64,000 nt of DNA from Eximiradius sp. (GTDB lineage Bacteria > Bacteroidota > Ignavibacteria > Kapaibacteriales > UBA2268), in NCBI GenBank assembly GCA_937127445.1, contig CAKZLY010000015.1:231766-295765 (forward strand), written 5' to 3'. Within the stretch, counting starts at the first letter, position 1. Each line of letters opens with the position of its first letter. Of the stretch, positions 56,038 through 64,000 are shown piece by piece. The notes under the pieces are model-generated. The model saw only the letters and a program-made list of their open reading frames with translations, made no database searches and was not told where the DNA came from. The position numbers and the translations under genes are program-made.

Positions 56038-57288
56038 ATGTTGAAAGTATCTATTCTATCGATTGGCGATGAGATATGTATTGGTCAGATTCTCAATTCA
56101 AATGCCCAATGGATAGCAGAAAAATGTACAGAAATTGGGACAGAAATTATATTTCACCTGACTGTTGGAGATAATAAATTTAGATTAATAGAATCGCTTA
56201 AATATCTTGAAAAAAGTTCAGATGTAATAATAATGACGGGTGGACTTGGTCCGACAAGTGATGATATAACAAAATCAATTCTACTGGAGTATTTCGGCGA
56301 CCAGCTATTGCTAAATAAAGATGCTTATTCGGATATAGAAGAATTTCATAGAAAAAGAGAAAGGGAGATATCAAAATTATCGCTTTCTCAGGCAGAAGTG
56401 CCATCAAAATGCCAGGTTATACGTAATAAGTTAGGAACTGCTCCTGGGATGGTATTCTACGAGAATGGAAGATATTACATATCGTTGCCGGGAGTACCTT
56501 ATGAGATGAAAGAAATGATGGTAAATTTTATCATTCCGTTACTCATAAATGAAATTGAAAAAAGGCACGAATCGGTAGTAAAATATAAAACCATCCACAC
56601 ATCAGGAATACCTGAATCGAACTTGGCAGAATTAATCGGAGACGAAAGAAAGTTCATGAAAGAAGGCGAATCGCTTGCTTACCTTCCATCGACAAAGGGT
56701 GTTAGGTTAAGAATTGGGGTCACAGGTATGGATTTTTCTTCGTGCGACAAAAGATTATACGAGATTGAAAAAACACTAATTAGTAAAATCGCTAATTTTG
56801 TTCTGCCACTGGGAAATAAAGAACTAACAGAAACAGTTTGTGAATTACTCAAAACAAAGAATAAAACTTTGTCGGTAGCAGAATCTTGCACGGGCGGGAT
56901 GCTTGGTGCAGAAATAACCTCAGTAAGTGGAGCAAGCGAATTTTTCATTGGAGGTGAAATTACCTATTCGAACTGGGCAAAAACTATACGACTAAATGTT
57001 CAAGAGAAGACATTGCTCGAATTTGGCGCAGTAAGCGAGCAAACAGCTTGTGAAATGGCTGAAAATGTAAGAAAAATCTTTAATACTGACTTTGGAATTA
57101 GTATTACGGGGATTGCCGGCCCGACAGGTGGAACTCCTGAAAAACCTGCTGGCACAGTATGGATTGGTTTATCAAGCCGAGAAAAGACATATGCAAAGAA
57201 GTTTATTTTTGGTGGGAATAGAAATATCAATAGAGAAAGAGCAGTATTTACGGCATTAAATGAGCTCAAAAAGGTATTAGTTGAATAG
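56038..57288 (+). CDS. cinA: CinA-family protein (nicotinamide-nucleotide amidohydrolase)
   Basis: The 416-residue protein joins an N-terminal MoCF/CinA domain (about 1-250; MLKVSILSIGDEICIGQILNSN, MTGGLGPTSDDITK, LPGVPYEMKEMM) to a C-terminal amidohydrolase (about 255-416; SVAESCTGGMLGAEITSVSGAS, GITGIAGPTGGTPEKPAGTVWIG). The enzyme turns NMN into nicotinate mononucleotide, recycling NAD; the N-terminal half can have ADP-ribose pyrophosphatase activity. Full length. The stop overlaps the next gene by 8 bases. Confidence 0.94.
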   Translation: MLKVSILSIGDEICIGQILNSNAQWIAEKCTEIGTEIIFHLTVGDNKFRLIESLKYLEKSSDVIIMTGGLGPTSDDITKSILLEYFGDQLLLNKDAYSDIEEFHRKREREISKLSLSQAEVPSKCQVIRNKLGTAPGMVFYENGRYYISLPGVPYEMKEMMVNFIIPLLINEIEKRHESVVKYKTIHTSGIPESNLAELIGDERKFMKEGESLAYLPSTKGVRLRIGVTGMDFSSCDKRLYEIEKTLISKIANFVLPLGNKELTETVCELLKTKNKTLSVAESCTGGMLGAEITSVSGASEFFIGGEITYSNWAKTIRLNVQEKTLLEFGAVSEQTACEMAENVRKIFNTDFGISITGIAGPTGGTPEKPAGTVWIGLSSREKTYAKKFIFGGNRNINRERAVFTALNELKKVLVE

Positions 57289-58096
57289 GATTGCGAAAAT
57301 ATTAATCTATCTTGTGCTAATCTTGACATCAATAGGTATGATAGTGCCTATGCTACTGATGGTATTTTATTCTTTGAAAGAATATCCCGAAGGCAAAACG
57401 CTAATTCAATTACTAACATCAGACTTTACTTTGAAAAACTATATAGATGCTTTTAAAAGTGATAGATTTGATATATATTTTTTCAACTCAATATTGGTTG
57501 CAAGCATTGTAACGTTAAGCAATTTGCTTTTTTGTCTGATGGTAGGATATGCTTTGGCAAGATGGAAATCGCTTACAAGTAAAATAATATTTTCGAGTGT
57601 AATAGCAGTTTTGTTTATTCCTTCGCACGTGATAATGGTACCATTATATAGGTTAATGGTAGAATTAGGTTGGATAAATACATATTTTGCATTGACAGTT
57701 CCGTGGATGGTAACTCCGTTTGGAATTTTTTTGGTAAGGCAGTATATATTGAATCTGCCGAATGATATTGAAGATGCGGCACGAATAGATGGAGCGAGTG
57801 AGTGGCAGATATTATTTACGATAGTAGCACCACTTGCAAAACCAATTTTGTTTGTTTTAGGAATATATACATTTCTATCAAATTGGAATTCTTTTTTATT
57901 TCCTTTTCTTTTCACAAATGAAGAATCATTCAGAACGCTTCCGGTTGGTTTGGCATTTTACCTTGGAAAACAATCAATAGATTGGGGGCATTTGTTTGCA
58001 GGCGCAGCAATTTCGGGTCTGCCAATAATCATATTATTCATCATATTCCAAAAGCAAATCATTCGTGGGCTCACCTCCGGAGCACTCAAAGAGTAA
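57281..58096 (+). CDS. Sugar-type ABC transporter permease (MalG-like), orphan
   Basis: The 271-residue protein has six membrane helices and the EAA loop EDAARIDGASEWQILFTIVAPLAKP that contacts the ATPase, matching the CUT1 MalG-like permeases. The TTG at 57281 is taken as the start because it keeps the first helix whole and AAAGG lies upstream; the next ATG at 57338 would cut the helix. No partner permease, ATPase or binding protein gene is near, so its partners must be elsewhere. Overlap with cinA suggests they are translated together. Confidence 0.85.
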   Translation: MNRIAKILIYLVLILTSIGMIVPMLLMVFYSLKEYPEGKTLIQLLTSDFTLKNYIDAFKSDRFDIYFFNSILVASIVTLSNLLFCLMVGYALARWKSLTSKIIFSSVIAVLFIPSHVIMVPLYRLMVELGWINTYFALTVPWMVTPFGIFLVRQYILNLPNDIEDAARIDGASEWQILFTIVAPLAKPILFVLGIYTFLSNWNSFLFPFLFTNEESFRTLPVGLAFYLGKQSIDWGHLFAGAAISGLPIIILFIIFQKQIIRGLTSGALKE

Positions 58097-58211
58097 TCTT
58101 AAATAAATATCTATCGCATTTTTTCTTTACAATTAAACATTTTTTTCTTATCTTATGCTTTTTTTAGATAATTAATTATCATTTATTAATAATTATTAAT
58201 GTTTATGTATT

Positions 58212-58508
58212 ATGAATGAGATATACTTTTCTGACAGCGATTTAAAGTTGATGACTGAAAAATTCAAGATGTTATCGAAACATTCGCGATTAAAAATCAT
58301 TAGAGCACTTTTTGACGGTGAAAAAAATGTAACTGAAATCATCAATGCAACTGGGCTTATGCAAGCAAATGTCTCGAAGCAATTAAAACTACTGCAAAAC
58401 GCTGGAATAGTTCAATGCCGTCCGGAAGGTCTATTGAGATATTATAGAATATCCGACCCGACAATAAAGAATATTTGTACGGCAATATGCGATAAAAATA
58501 AGCATTAA
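58212..58508 (+). CDS. ArsR-family transcriptional regulator
   Basis: This 98-residue winged-helix protein has the ArsR pattern: MLSKHSRLKIIRALFDGEKNVTEIINATGLMQANVSKQLKLLQNAGIVQCRPEGLLRYYRI, with the recognition helix in LMQANVSKQLKLL. The usual metal-binding ELCVCD motif is not seen; Cys residues occur only near 78 and in the C-terminal ICTAIC. It may sense redox or something other than metal. It lies 20 bases ahead of the sodium-pump genes and may control them. Confidence 0.88.
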   Translation: MNEIYFSDSDLKLMTEKFKMLSKHSRLKIIRALFDGEKNVTEIINATGLMQANVSKQLKLLQNAGIVQCRPEGLLRYYRISDPTIKNICTAICDKNKH

Positions 58509-58528
58509 AATAAAATTAAGGAGTTAAA

Positions 58529-58873
58529 ATGTTTTGGGATAACATTTTTGAAGGATTATTAGTATTGACAGTAGGAATGACAGGTGTTTTATCAGTACTT
58601 TTTCTGTTTTATTTAATCATTGAGGGAGTGAACAAATTAGAGATTTTTCTTGTAGAAAAACAGAAAAATAAGGCAGAAAGGGCTAAAACAATTATTGAAT
58701 CAGAAAATGAAGACGATTTAGTAGCAATACTGACAGCAGCAGCATCGGTTACATTATCAAGTAAGATTAGAATTAAACAAATAAGATTTATCAAATCACA
58801 GCCTGTTTCACCGTGGGCAACATTAGGAAGAATGAATTTGATAAGTTCCCACAATATTCAGAAGAATCAATAA
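58529..58873 (+). CDS. Sodium-pumping decarboxylase gamma subunit (OadG-like)
   Basis: The 114-residue protein has one N-terminal membrane helix (about 7-31; GLLVLTVGMTGVLSVLFLFYLII), then a charged linker. The C-terminus contains VSPWATLGRMNLISSHN, similar to the closing part of OadG/MmdD. The gamma subunit holds the alpha and beta subunits together and binds zinc. A strong AAGGAG ribosome site precedes the start. The beta subunit gene follows 12 bases later. Confidence 0.82.
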   Translation: MFWDNIFEGLLVLTVGMTGVLSVLFLFYLIIEGVNKLEIFLVEKQKNKAERAKTIIESENEDDLVAILTAAASVTLSSKIRIKQIRFIKSQPVSPWATLGRMNLISSHNIQKNQ

Positions 58874-58885
58874 TGGAGTGATGAA

Positions 58886-60043
58886 ATGTTTGAACATTTG
58901 ATGAGATTTGTAGAACAAATGGGATTTTGGTCAATTGGTTATCCCCAATTGATTATGTTTGCAATTAGTGGAATATTAATGTATCTGGCTATAGTAAAAG
59001 GATTTGAGCCTTTGCTACTATTACCAATATCATTTGGGGCAATACTTGCAAATTTACCTAATTCTGGTTTGCTTGTAGCGCCTGTAATTGAAATGATTAA
59101 TGGGGAACCAGTGTTTCACGAAGCAGGTGGGTTATATTATTGGATTTCGAAAGGCATAAAATTAGAGATATTTCCGCCGTTGATATTTTTAGGGATTGGA
59201 GCGATGACAGATTTTGGTCCGTTGCTATCTAATCCAAAAACTTTCTTGCTTGGGGCAGCGGCACAGCTTGGTGTATTTGCCGCATTTATTTTTGCAGTAG
59301 CACTTGGCTTTACATTCAAGGAAGCGGCTTCGATTGGTATTATAGGTGGTGCAGATGGACCGACTGCAATTTATTTGACATCGAAATTAGCACCGCATTT
59401 GTTGGGACCAATAGCTGTGGCAGCATATTCATATATGGCGTTAGTTCCGTTAATTCAGCCTCCGATAATGAAATTGCTAACAACAGATACAGAAAGAAAA
59501 GTAGTAATGGAACCACCTAAGAAAGTATCGAAACGTGTTAAAATTTTATTCCCAATAATCGTAATGGTTTTCAGTATTCTGGTAGTTCCACCGACAGCTC
59601 CACTTATTGCAATGCTAATGGGTGGGAATCTTTTAAGAGAAAGCGGCGTTGTAGAACGTCTTGCTAAAATGGCTTCTAACGAACTAATAAACATTGTAAC
59701 GTTTTTCTTAGGGACAGCTGTTGGGATTACAATGGCGGCAGAATCATTTTTAAGATTGCAGACAATTTTTATTATAATTTTGGGTGTAATTGCATTTGGA
59801 ATGTCAACGGTTGGTGGAGTGTTAATGGGGAAAATAATGTATAGATTAACTGGTGGAAAAGTAAATCCATTAATTGGTTCTGCTGGTGTATCGGCTGTGC
59901 CAATGGCAGCGAGAGTATCTCATAACGTTGGTCTTGAATACAACAAACACAACTATTTGCTAATGCACGCTATGGGACCAAATGTAGCAGGTGTTATTGG
60001 TTCTGCAATTGCAGCCGGCATTTTGTTAGCAATATTTAAATAA
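58886..60043 (+). CDS. Sodium-pumping decarboxylase beta subunit (OadB/GcdB/MmdB)
   Basis: The 385-residue protein has about ten membrane helices. The sodium-site motif GIIGGADGPTAIYLTSKLAP with its essential Asp lies near residue 153, and PLIQPPIMKLLTT is also typical. SAGVSAVPMAARVSHNVG near the end is the second half-site. It couples decarboxylation of a biotin-bound carboxyl to sodium export across the inner membrane. The carboxyltransferase and biotin subunits are not in this window, so oxaloacetate, methylmalonyl-CoA or glutaconyl-CoA could be the substrate. A good terminator follows. Confidence 0.93.
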   Translation: MFEHLMRFVEQMGFWSIGYPQLIMFAISGILMYLAIVKGFEPLLLLPISFGAILANLPNSGLLVAPVIEMINGEPVFHEAGGLYYWISKGIKLEIFPPLIFLGIGAMTDFGPLLSNPKTFLLGAAAQLGVFAAFIFAVALGFTFKEAASIGIIGGADGPTAIYLTSKLAPHLLGPIAVAAYSYMALVPLIQPPIMKLLTTDTERKVVMEPPKKVSKRVKILFPIIVMVFSILVVPPTAPLIAMLMGGNLLRESGVVERLAKMASNELINIVTFFLGTAVGITMAAESFLRLQTIFIIILGVIAFGMSTVGGVLMGKIMYRLTGGKVNPLIGSAGVSAVPMAARVSHNVGLEYNKHNYLLMHAMGPNVAGVIGSAIAAGILLAIFK

Positions 60044-60067
60044 AGGTAAACATCATAAATTATTATT

Positions 60068-60097
60068 AAAGAGACGCTATAATGCGTCTCTTTTTTT
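60068..60097 (+). terminator. Terminator after the decarboxylase operon
   Basis: AAAGAGACGC (60068-60077) pairs with GCGTCTCTTT (60084-60093), followed by more T. A clear rho-independent terminator. Confidence 0.92.
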
Positions 60098-60636
60098 ATG
60101 AAGCTTGACAAAAAGAAAGGAATAAATTAAAAATATTATATAGTTTATCTTTTTATTGTTACCTACAAAAAATAGTCAGAAATAAATACAAGAAGAATAA
60201 ATACCTTTGCGGTATTGAACAATAATAGTCATAATAATGAATTTAAATAATTGTTATTCACAGTATATAGATTAATAACAATTTTGCAATTGATACTATC
60301 AATTATTACTGGTTTAGGATAATTTCGTCAAATTAGGCATTGATTAAATATTTATTAGATTTAGTCTTTTCACTATTTGGTTTACAGTAGAAACAATAAT
60401 TAAATATTTGAGAATATATTTTTGTAATCTGAAGTATTTAGAAATATTAATCAGTAAGTAATCGTATAAGTAAATTAATTGAAATACAAGCGTTATTCTA
60501 TTAAGTATTTCAATAAAAGAAATGTTTTTATGATTATACATACAATTGCTACAAATTAATATTGAGATGAAAAGTCACTTTCTCAACATTAAACATAATA
60601 GTCTATGCGCCATATTCAAATGTAAATTTATTAATA
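60098..60636. other. Intergenic stretch, no recognisable gene
   Basis: These very AT-rich 540 bases lie between two convergent genes, each with its own terminator. A 65-codon ORF on the minus strand (60344-60541) has only low-complexity Ile, Leu, Asn, Tyr content and no ribosome site, so it was not called. A perfect inverted repeat, AATTGATA-C-TATCAATT, is at 60288-60304. No tRNA, riboswitch or mobile element remnant was recognised. Confidence 0.6.
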
Positions 60637-60669
60637 AAAAAGCCCCGGAATTGCTCTCCGAGGCTTTTT
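60637..60669 (-). terminator. Terminator after the repeat-rich cargo gene
   Basis: AAAAAGCC (60637-60644) pairs with GGCTTTTT (60662-60669), with an inner CGG/CCG stem after one mismatch. The A-run reads as T on the minus strand. Confidence 0.88.
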
Positions 60670-60688
60670 ATTGTAAGGTTAAGTAGCG

Positions 60689-63600
60689 TTATTTGATTAC
60701 AACTACTTTCTGAGTTTGAGCGTAACCGTTAGATACAAGTCTCAACATATAAGTACCGTCAGCAAGGCGACCAGTAGCGTCCATAGTTGGAATGCTCATT
60801 GGCCAAGTGCCTTCTGAAAGGTTTAAGTTAGTAGCGAATACAACCTCACCCAAAGTATTGACAAGTTCTAAGCGGAAAGAAGCAGCTTCGTAAGCTTCGA
60901 TGTTGAAGTAGATGTTGTCAGAAGCAGGATTTGGAGAAACACTGCTTAGAGCAAATGGAGCGTCTAAGTAGCGAGTGTCGTTATTAAATTCACCTTCTTT
61001 GAGCGCTGTTTTACGGCTACGTGGGTTGTTAACTGTCGAAGTAGTGTTGTAGAGAATACCAGCAGATGTTTGATTGTATTCGAATACGTGGAATGCATAG
61101 TTAGTGTTGCGAGTAAGACCAGTAACATTTAAGGAATTACCGTTCCCTGCATAAACAATCTTAACACCTAATGTTTGATCAACAAAAGCAGCTGAAGCAA
61201 AGTTAGCGTTAGCAACACTTGCATAGTTGTGGTTTTGGGTCGGTGTCCAGTTCGGGAATGTAGTTGAGTTTTCAACAGCAGCAACGATTCTACCGTTTCC
61301 ATTACCATTAGCCCAGTTCATATTAATGTTTGTACGTCCCCAGCTGAGCCAGTTGATATTGCTTGCTTGAACAGTTGGAACAACAAGAGGTTGTTCAACA
61401 TTCAAAGTAGCAGCATTACTAATGACTGTTCCACAATTACCAACAACAACACGATAACGATTGCCATTCATTGATAGATCTACATTATTGAGGACTAATG
61501 TAGCACTATTAGCACCAACGATATTATTCCAAGGACCATTGTTAACAGAAACTTGCCACTGATATGATGTAGCATTTTGTGCAACAACAGAGAAAGTAGC
61601 ATTTTGACCTGCTAAAACAGTTACATCGGTTGGCTGCTGAGTAATTACGACCGCAGGAGTAACAACGATGACAAAGTTAGCGCTGTTTGTACAACCAAAA
61701 TTATCAGTGTATGTATATGTAATTGTATGGCTACCAACACCAGCAACAGATGGATTGAACATACCATTGGCAACACCTGCACCGGAGAATGTTCCACCAA
61801 TAGGAGAAGCTGTTAGTGCAAATGGATTGTCAAGAACACAAACTGGTTGATAAGTTGGGATAGTAATTTCTGGAAGAGGTTTAACTGAAATAGTAAATGT
61901 TCCAGTTGCTATACATCCAAGAGCTTGATAAGTGTAAGTAATAATGTGATTGCCTACACCTGCTTGAGCTGGATAGAATACACCATTAACAACTCCATTA
62001 CCAGTGTAAGTACCACCAGTAGGTGTAGCACCAGACAATGTAATAGGATTGGCATCAATACAAACGATCATATCAGCAGGAACGGTTACAACTGGAGTAG
62101 GAACAACTGTAATAGTAAACTGAGCAGAGTTAGTGCAGCCATTTGCGTCTGTATAAGTATAGGTGATTGTATGGTTACCAACGCCAGCAACAGCTGGATT
62201 AAACATATTATTGGAAACGCCTGTGCCACTGTAAACACCACCTGCTGGTGTTGCTACATTAAGTTGGAACGGAGAAGCAGATACACAAACTTCAAATCCG
62301 TTAACTGTAATTTCTGGCAATGGATTGACAGTAATTGTAAAGTAGTCTGAATTAGTGCAACCATTTGCATTTGTATAGCGATATTCAATTTCGTATTCGC
62401 CTGGATTCATATTTGAAGGATTAAATGTCGTAATTGCAACTCCATTCAAATAGTATGTGCCACCTACTGGCAATCCACCAGTAAGAGTGAACTGCGGAGA
62501 ATTAGCACAAACAAACATATCGTTTGGAGCTATAACATTTGGAAGCGGATTTACAGTAATTTCAAATTCGCAATAGTTATCACATCCGGTTTGTGAATTC
62601 TGATAAGCGTAAATGATTGTATGTACACCAACACCGGCTTCAGCTGGATCAAAGTTACCATTATCATCAACTCCTTCACCAAAGAAAATACCACCAACAG
62701 GAGTTGCACCTTGCAATTGATACAAATTAATTAAACCTGCATCAACGCAAACATCAAATGAATTTGGACAAGTAACTTCTGGAGCAGGATTAATATTAAT
62801 TGAAACTGTATGTGAACCAGTATTGCCATAAGCATCAGTGATATATGCTGTTACATCATAATTGCCATCAGTTTCCCAAATTGCAGTTAAACTATTCCCC
62901 CAATCATATGCTTCATCAGCATCTTCAGCATACCACTGAATGCTAACATTAGTTAGATTAACTGTAAATACATTTGGATTGAATTGGCAACCTGTTTCAG
63001 GACCCGTAACAACATTCAAAGGATAAGTGGTCACAGTACGAACGTTAGACCAAGCACTAGTATTATTGTTGTATATAGTTCGAACTTTATATTGGTAAGT
63101 TGTATTTGGATCGGCAGAGAAGCCAAAAGTAAATCCATTAGCGGTTGGGAATGCACCAACATCAACGATTTCGCCGTTAACATCTGCTTCAAAATAGTCA
63201 TATTGACTAGAAGCAAGAGTCCAATTAGCAAAAAATGAGTTTGTAGTAACATTTGTTGCGGCAATTGCAACAGGAGCAACTACACCAAGTAAGGTTTCTT
63301 TGCTGCGTGGGTTAAGTGATGCTTGATTAACATTGTAAACGGCTGGATTTGAACCGTTGTATTCGGTAACGTGGAAGTAGTAAGTTGTGCCGGGCGTAAG
63401 ACCAGTAACATCGACAGAACGAGCTGTTCCAGTTGTTCTACCGACAACATAAGCAGTTTTGCCTGCAGCAGTAACAGGTACTTTATTATTCCAGTTACCA
63501 TTTACTCCTGCATAAGCTGCAACGTTAGCATTTAATGCATTAAGAATTGCATTCCATTGGGCAGGATTAAGGCTCTCTACTGCAACCAAAAGCAAGCGAC

Positions 63601-64000
63601 CAACACCATTACCATTCAACCAAGTAACTTTCATAGAGTTAGGTGTAACTTGAGAGAAAGTAATGAACGAAGCTTGGTTTGGAGCACCTACAGTAGCCTG
63701 TTGAACGGTTGTGAATGACCATACTGATGACCATGGACCTTGTTCACTGCCACGCAATGCTCTTACTCGCCAGTAGTACGTTGTATTGTAGCTCAAACCA
63801 CTCAATGCTTGGGTTAAATTGCTTGTTGTACCACTGAATACTGTCGTACCAAATGTACTGCTTGTCGATACTTCTACCTGATACCCTGTTGCTGTTGCTA
63901 CTGCCTGCCATTCTAATGTCGGTGTCAATGTTACGTTTGTTGATCCATCTAATGGCATATATAATACTACTGCTGTCAATGGCTGCATCATCGTTGTGAA
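60689..64000 (-). CDS. Repeat-rich type IX-secreted surface protein (N-terminus outside window)
   Basis: At least 1103 residues are visible and the frame is open through base 64000, where FTT precedes MMQPLT just as the internal fibronectin repeat ends in SFTTVQQ; the true start lies to the right. In order: a fibronectin III domain (about 15-95), a GRLLLV-type domain with the NPRSKETL ending, a second fibronectin domain, a PKD-like part, five tandem repeats of about 75 residues, an immunoglobulin-like domain (ITQQPTDVTVLAGQNATF), a second NPRSRKTAL-type domain, and a type A sorting domain (VSPNPASDNIYF, then GRLADGTYMLRLVSNGYAQ). An adhesin-like surface role is likely. Confidence 0.88.
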   Translation of the reverse strand, partial: FTTMMQPLTAVVLYMPLDGSTNVTLTPTLEWQAVATATGYQVEVSTSSTFGTTVFSGTTSNLTQALSGLSYNTTYYWRVRALRGSEQGPWSSVWSFTTVQQATVGAPNQASFITFSQVTPNSMKVTWLNGNGVGRLLLVAVESLNPAQWNAILNALNANVAAYAGVNGNWNNKVPVTAAGKTAYVVGRTTGTARSVDVTGLTPGTTYYFHVTEYNGSNPAVYNVNQASLNPRSKETLLGVVAPVAIAATNVTTNSFFANWTLASSQYDYFEADVNGEIVDVGAFPTANGFTFGFSADPNTTYQYKVRTIYNNNTSAWSNVRTVTTYPLNVVTGPETGCQFNPNVFTVNLTNVSIQWYAEDADEAYDWGNSLTAIWETDGNYDVTAYITDAYGNTGSHTVSININPAPEVTCPNSFDVCVDAGLINLYQLQGATPVGGIFFGEGVDDNGNFDPAEAGVGVHTIIYAYQNSQTGCDNYCEFEITVNPLPNVIAPNDMFVCANSPQFTLTGGLPVGGTYYLNGVAITTFNPSNMNPGEYEIEYRYTNANGCTNSDYFTITVNPLPEITVNGFEVCVSASPFQLNVATPAGGVYSGTGVSNNMFNPAVAGVGNHTITYTYTDANGCTNSAQFTITVVPTPVVTVPADMIVCIDANPITLSGATPTGGTYTGNGVVNGVFYPAQAGVGNHIITYTYQALGCIATGTFTISVKPLPEITIPTYQPVCVLDNPFALTASPIGGTFSGAGVANGMFNPSVAGVGSHTITYTYTDNFGCTNSANFVIVVTPAVVITQQPTDVTVLAGQNATFSVVAQNATSYQWQVSVNNGPWNNIVGANSATLVLNNVDLSMNGNRYRVVVGNCGTVISNAATLNVEQPLVVPTVQASNINWLSWGRTNINMNWANGNGNGRIVAAVENSTTFPNWTPTQNHNYASVANANFASAAFVDQTLGVKIVYAGNGNSLNVTGLTRNTNYAFHVFEYNQTSAGILYNTTSTVNNPRSRKTALKEGEFNNDTRYLDAPFALSSVSPNPASDNIYFNIEAYEAASFRLELVNTLGEVVFATNLNLSEGTWPMSIPTMDATGRLADGTYMLRLVSNGYAQTQKVVVIK
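61650..62775 (-). repeat. Five tandem repeats of about 225 bp inside the surface protein gene
   Basis: Five units of about 75 residues follow one plan: VCV near the start, GGTYSG-like Gly-rich turn, VGNHTITYTYTDANGC in the middle, and FTITVxPLPEI at the end. Two Cys per unit could form a disulfide. Units 3 and 5 are closest; the others have diverged, so this is an old expansion. Confidence 0.85.

Noticed and set aside
58160-58210. Short ATTAATTAT-type direct repeats before the ArsR gene as an operator
   Set aside because: Such repeats are frequent in this AT-rich DNA and no clean dyad of the usual ArsR length could be defined.
60344-60541. 65-codon minus-strand ORF in the right intergenic stretch
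   Set aside because: Low-complexity Ile, Leu, Asn and Tyr content, no ribosome site and no recognisable motif; expected by chance in AT-rich DNA.
61925-62350. 141-codon plus-strand ORF inside the repeat region
   Set aside because: It is antisense to the tandem repeats; its Cys, Asn, Ser and Thr-rich periodic sequence is a by-product of the repeat coding.
61650-62775. CRISPR-like array
   Set aside because: The regular spacing of about 225 bp reflects protein repeats within an open frame, not short direct repeats with spacers.

Overview
This window comes from an AT-rich, Gram-negative genome in or near the Bacteroidota/Chlorobiota group. Several independent signs agree. There is type IX secretion machinery and cargo (PorU, a PorV/PorQ-family barrel, C-terminal sorting domains). 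The lipid A gene lpxC is fused to fabZ and followed by lpxA. An ECF sigma factor is paired with an anti-sigma factor that seems to span both membranes. At least two promoters fit the Bacteroidota form TTG-N20-TAnnTTTG. Many genes nevertheless carry strong Shine-Dalgarno sequences (for example before 18636, 22808 and 58529), which true Bacteroidia mostly lack. That favours a deep relative such as Ignavibacteria or Kapabacteria; this placement is an inference.

Left part (1-32600). It starts with the end of CTP synthase. A tight operon follows (822-8428): a long coiled-coil protein, a class III sirtuin, AcpS, RNase HI, a DUF1460 amidase-like protein, a TPR/SPOR protein, a small frame-disrupted ORF and adenine deaminase. 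On the minus strand is a fluoride riboswitch controlling crcB and a DUF190 gene, then an FkbM methyltransferase and an SppA protease with an extra N-terminal barrel-like domain. Next are proS, lpdA, a CtpA-type protease operon with a membrane protein, a flavin reductase and an iron alcohol dehydrogenase, tRNA-Phe, plsC, and a TolC-RDD-MacA-MacB efflux operon. The lipid A genes lpxC/fabZ-lpxA, a PAS/HTH regulator and a RelA/SpoT homologue with a degenerate synthetase domain close this part.

Middle part (32600-55400), all minus strand and devoted to the cell envelope. It has waaA with a propeller lipoprotein, then an apparent 11-kb operon read from 46.0 down to 35.0 kb: a type IX cargo protein, a TonB-dependent receptor, a 1533-residue secreted protein and a PorV-like barrel. 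Upstream are the sigma/anti-sigma pair, a POT-like MFS transporter and a very large PorU sortase.

Right part (55400-64000). An ECF sigma factor diverges from porU and is followed by cinA, an orphan sugar-type ABC permease, an ArsR regulator and the gamma and beta subunits of a sodium-pumping decarboxylase. About 540 bases without recognisable content separate these from a large repeat-rich type IX cargo gene that runs off the right edge.

No CRISPR array, insertion sequence, phage gene or rRNA was seen. The most interesting items are the PorV/TonB-receptor/giant-protein operon, the double-membrane anti-sigma factor, the SppA-barrel fusion, the RelA/SpoT homologue that looks hydrolase-only, the fluoride riboswitch with a readable translational switch, and the A10 frame disruption at 6606.
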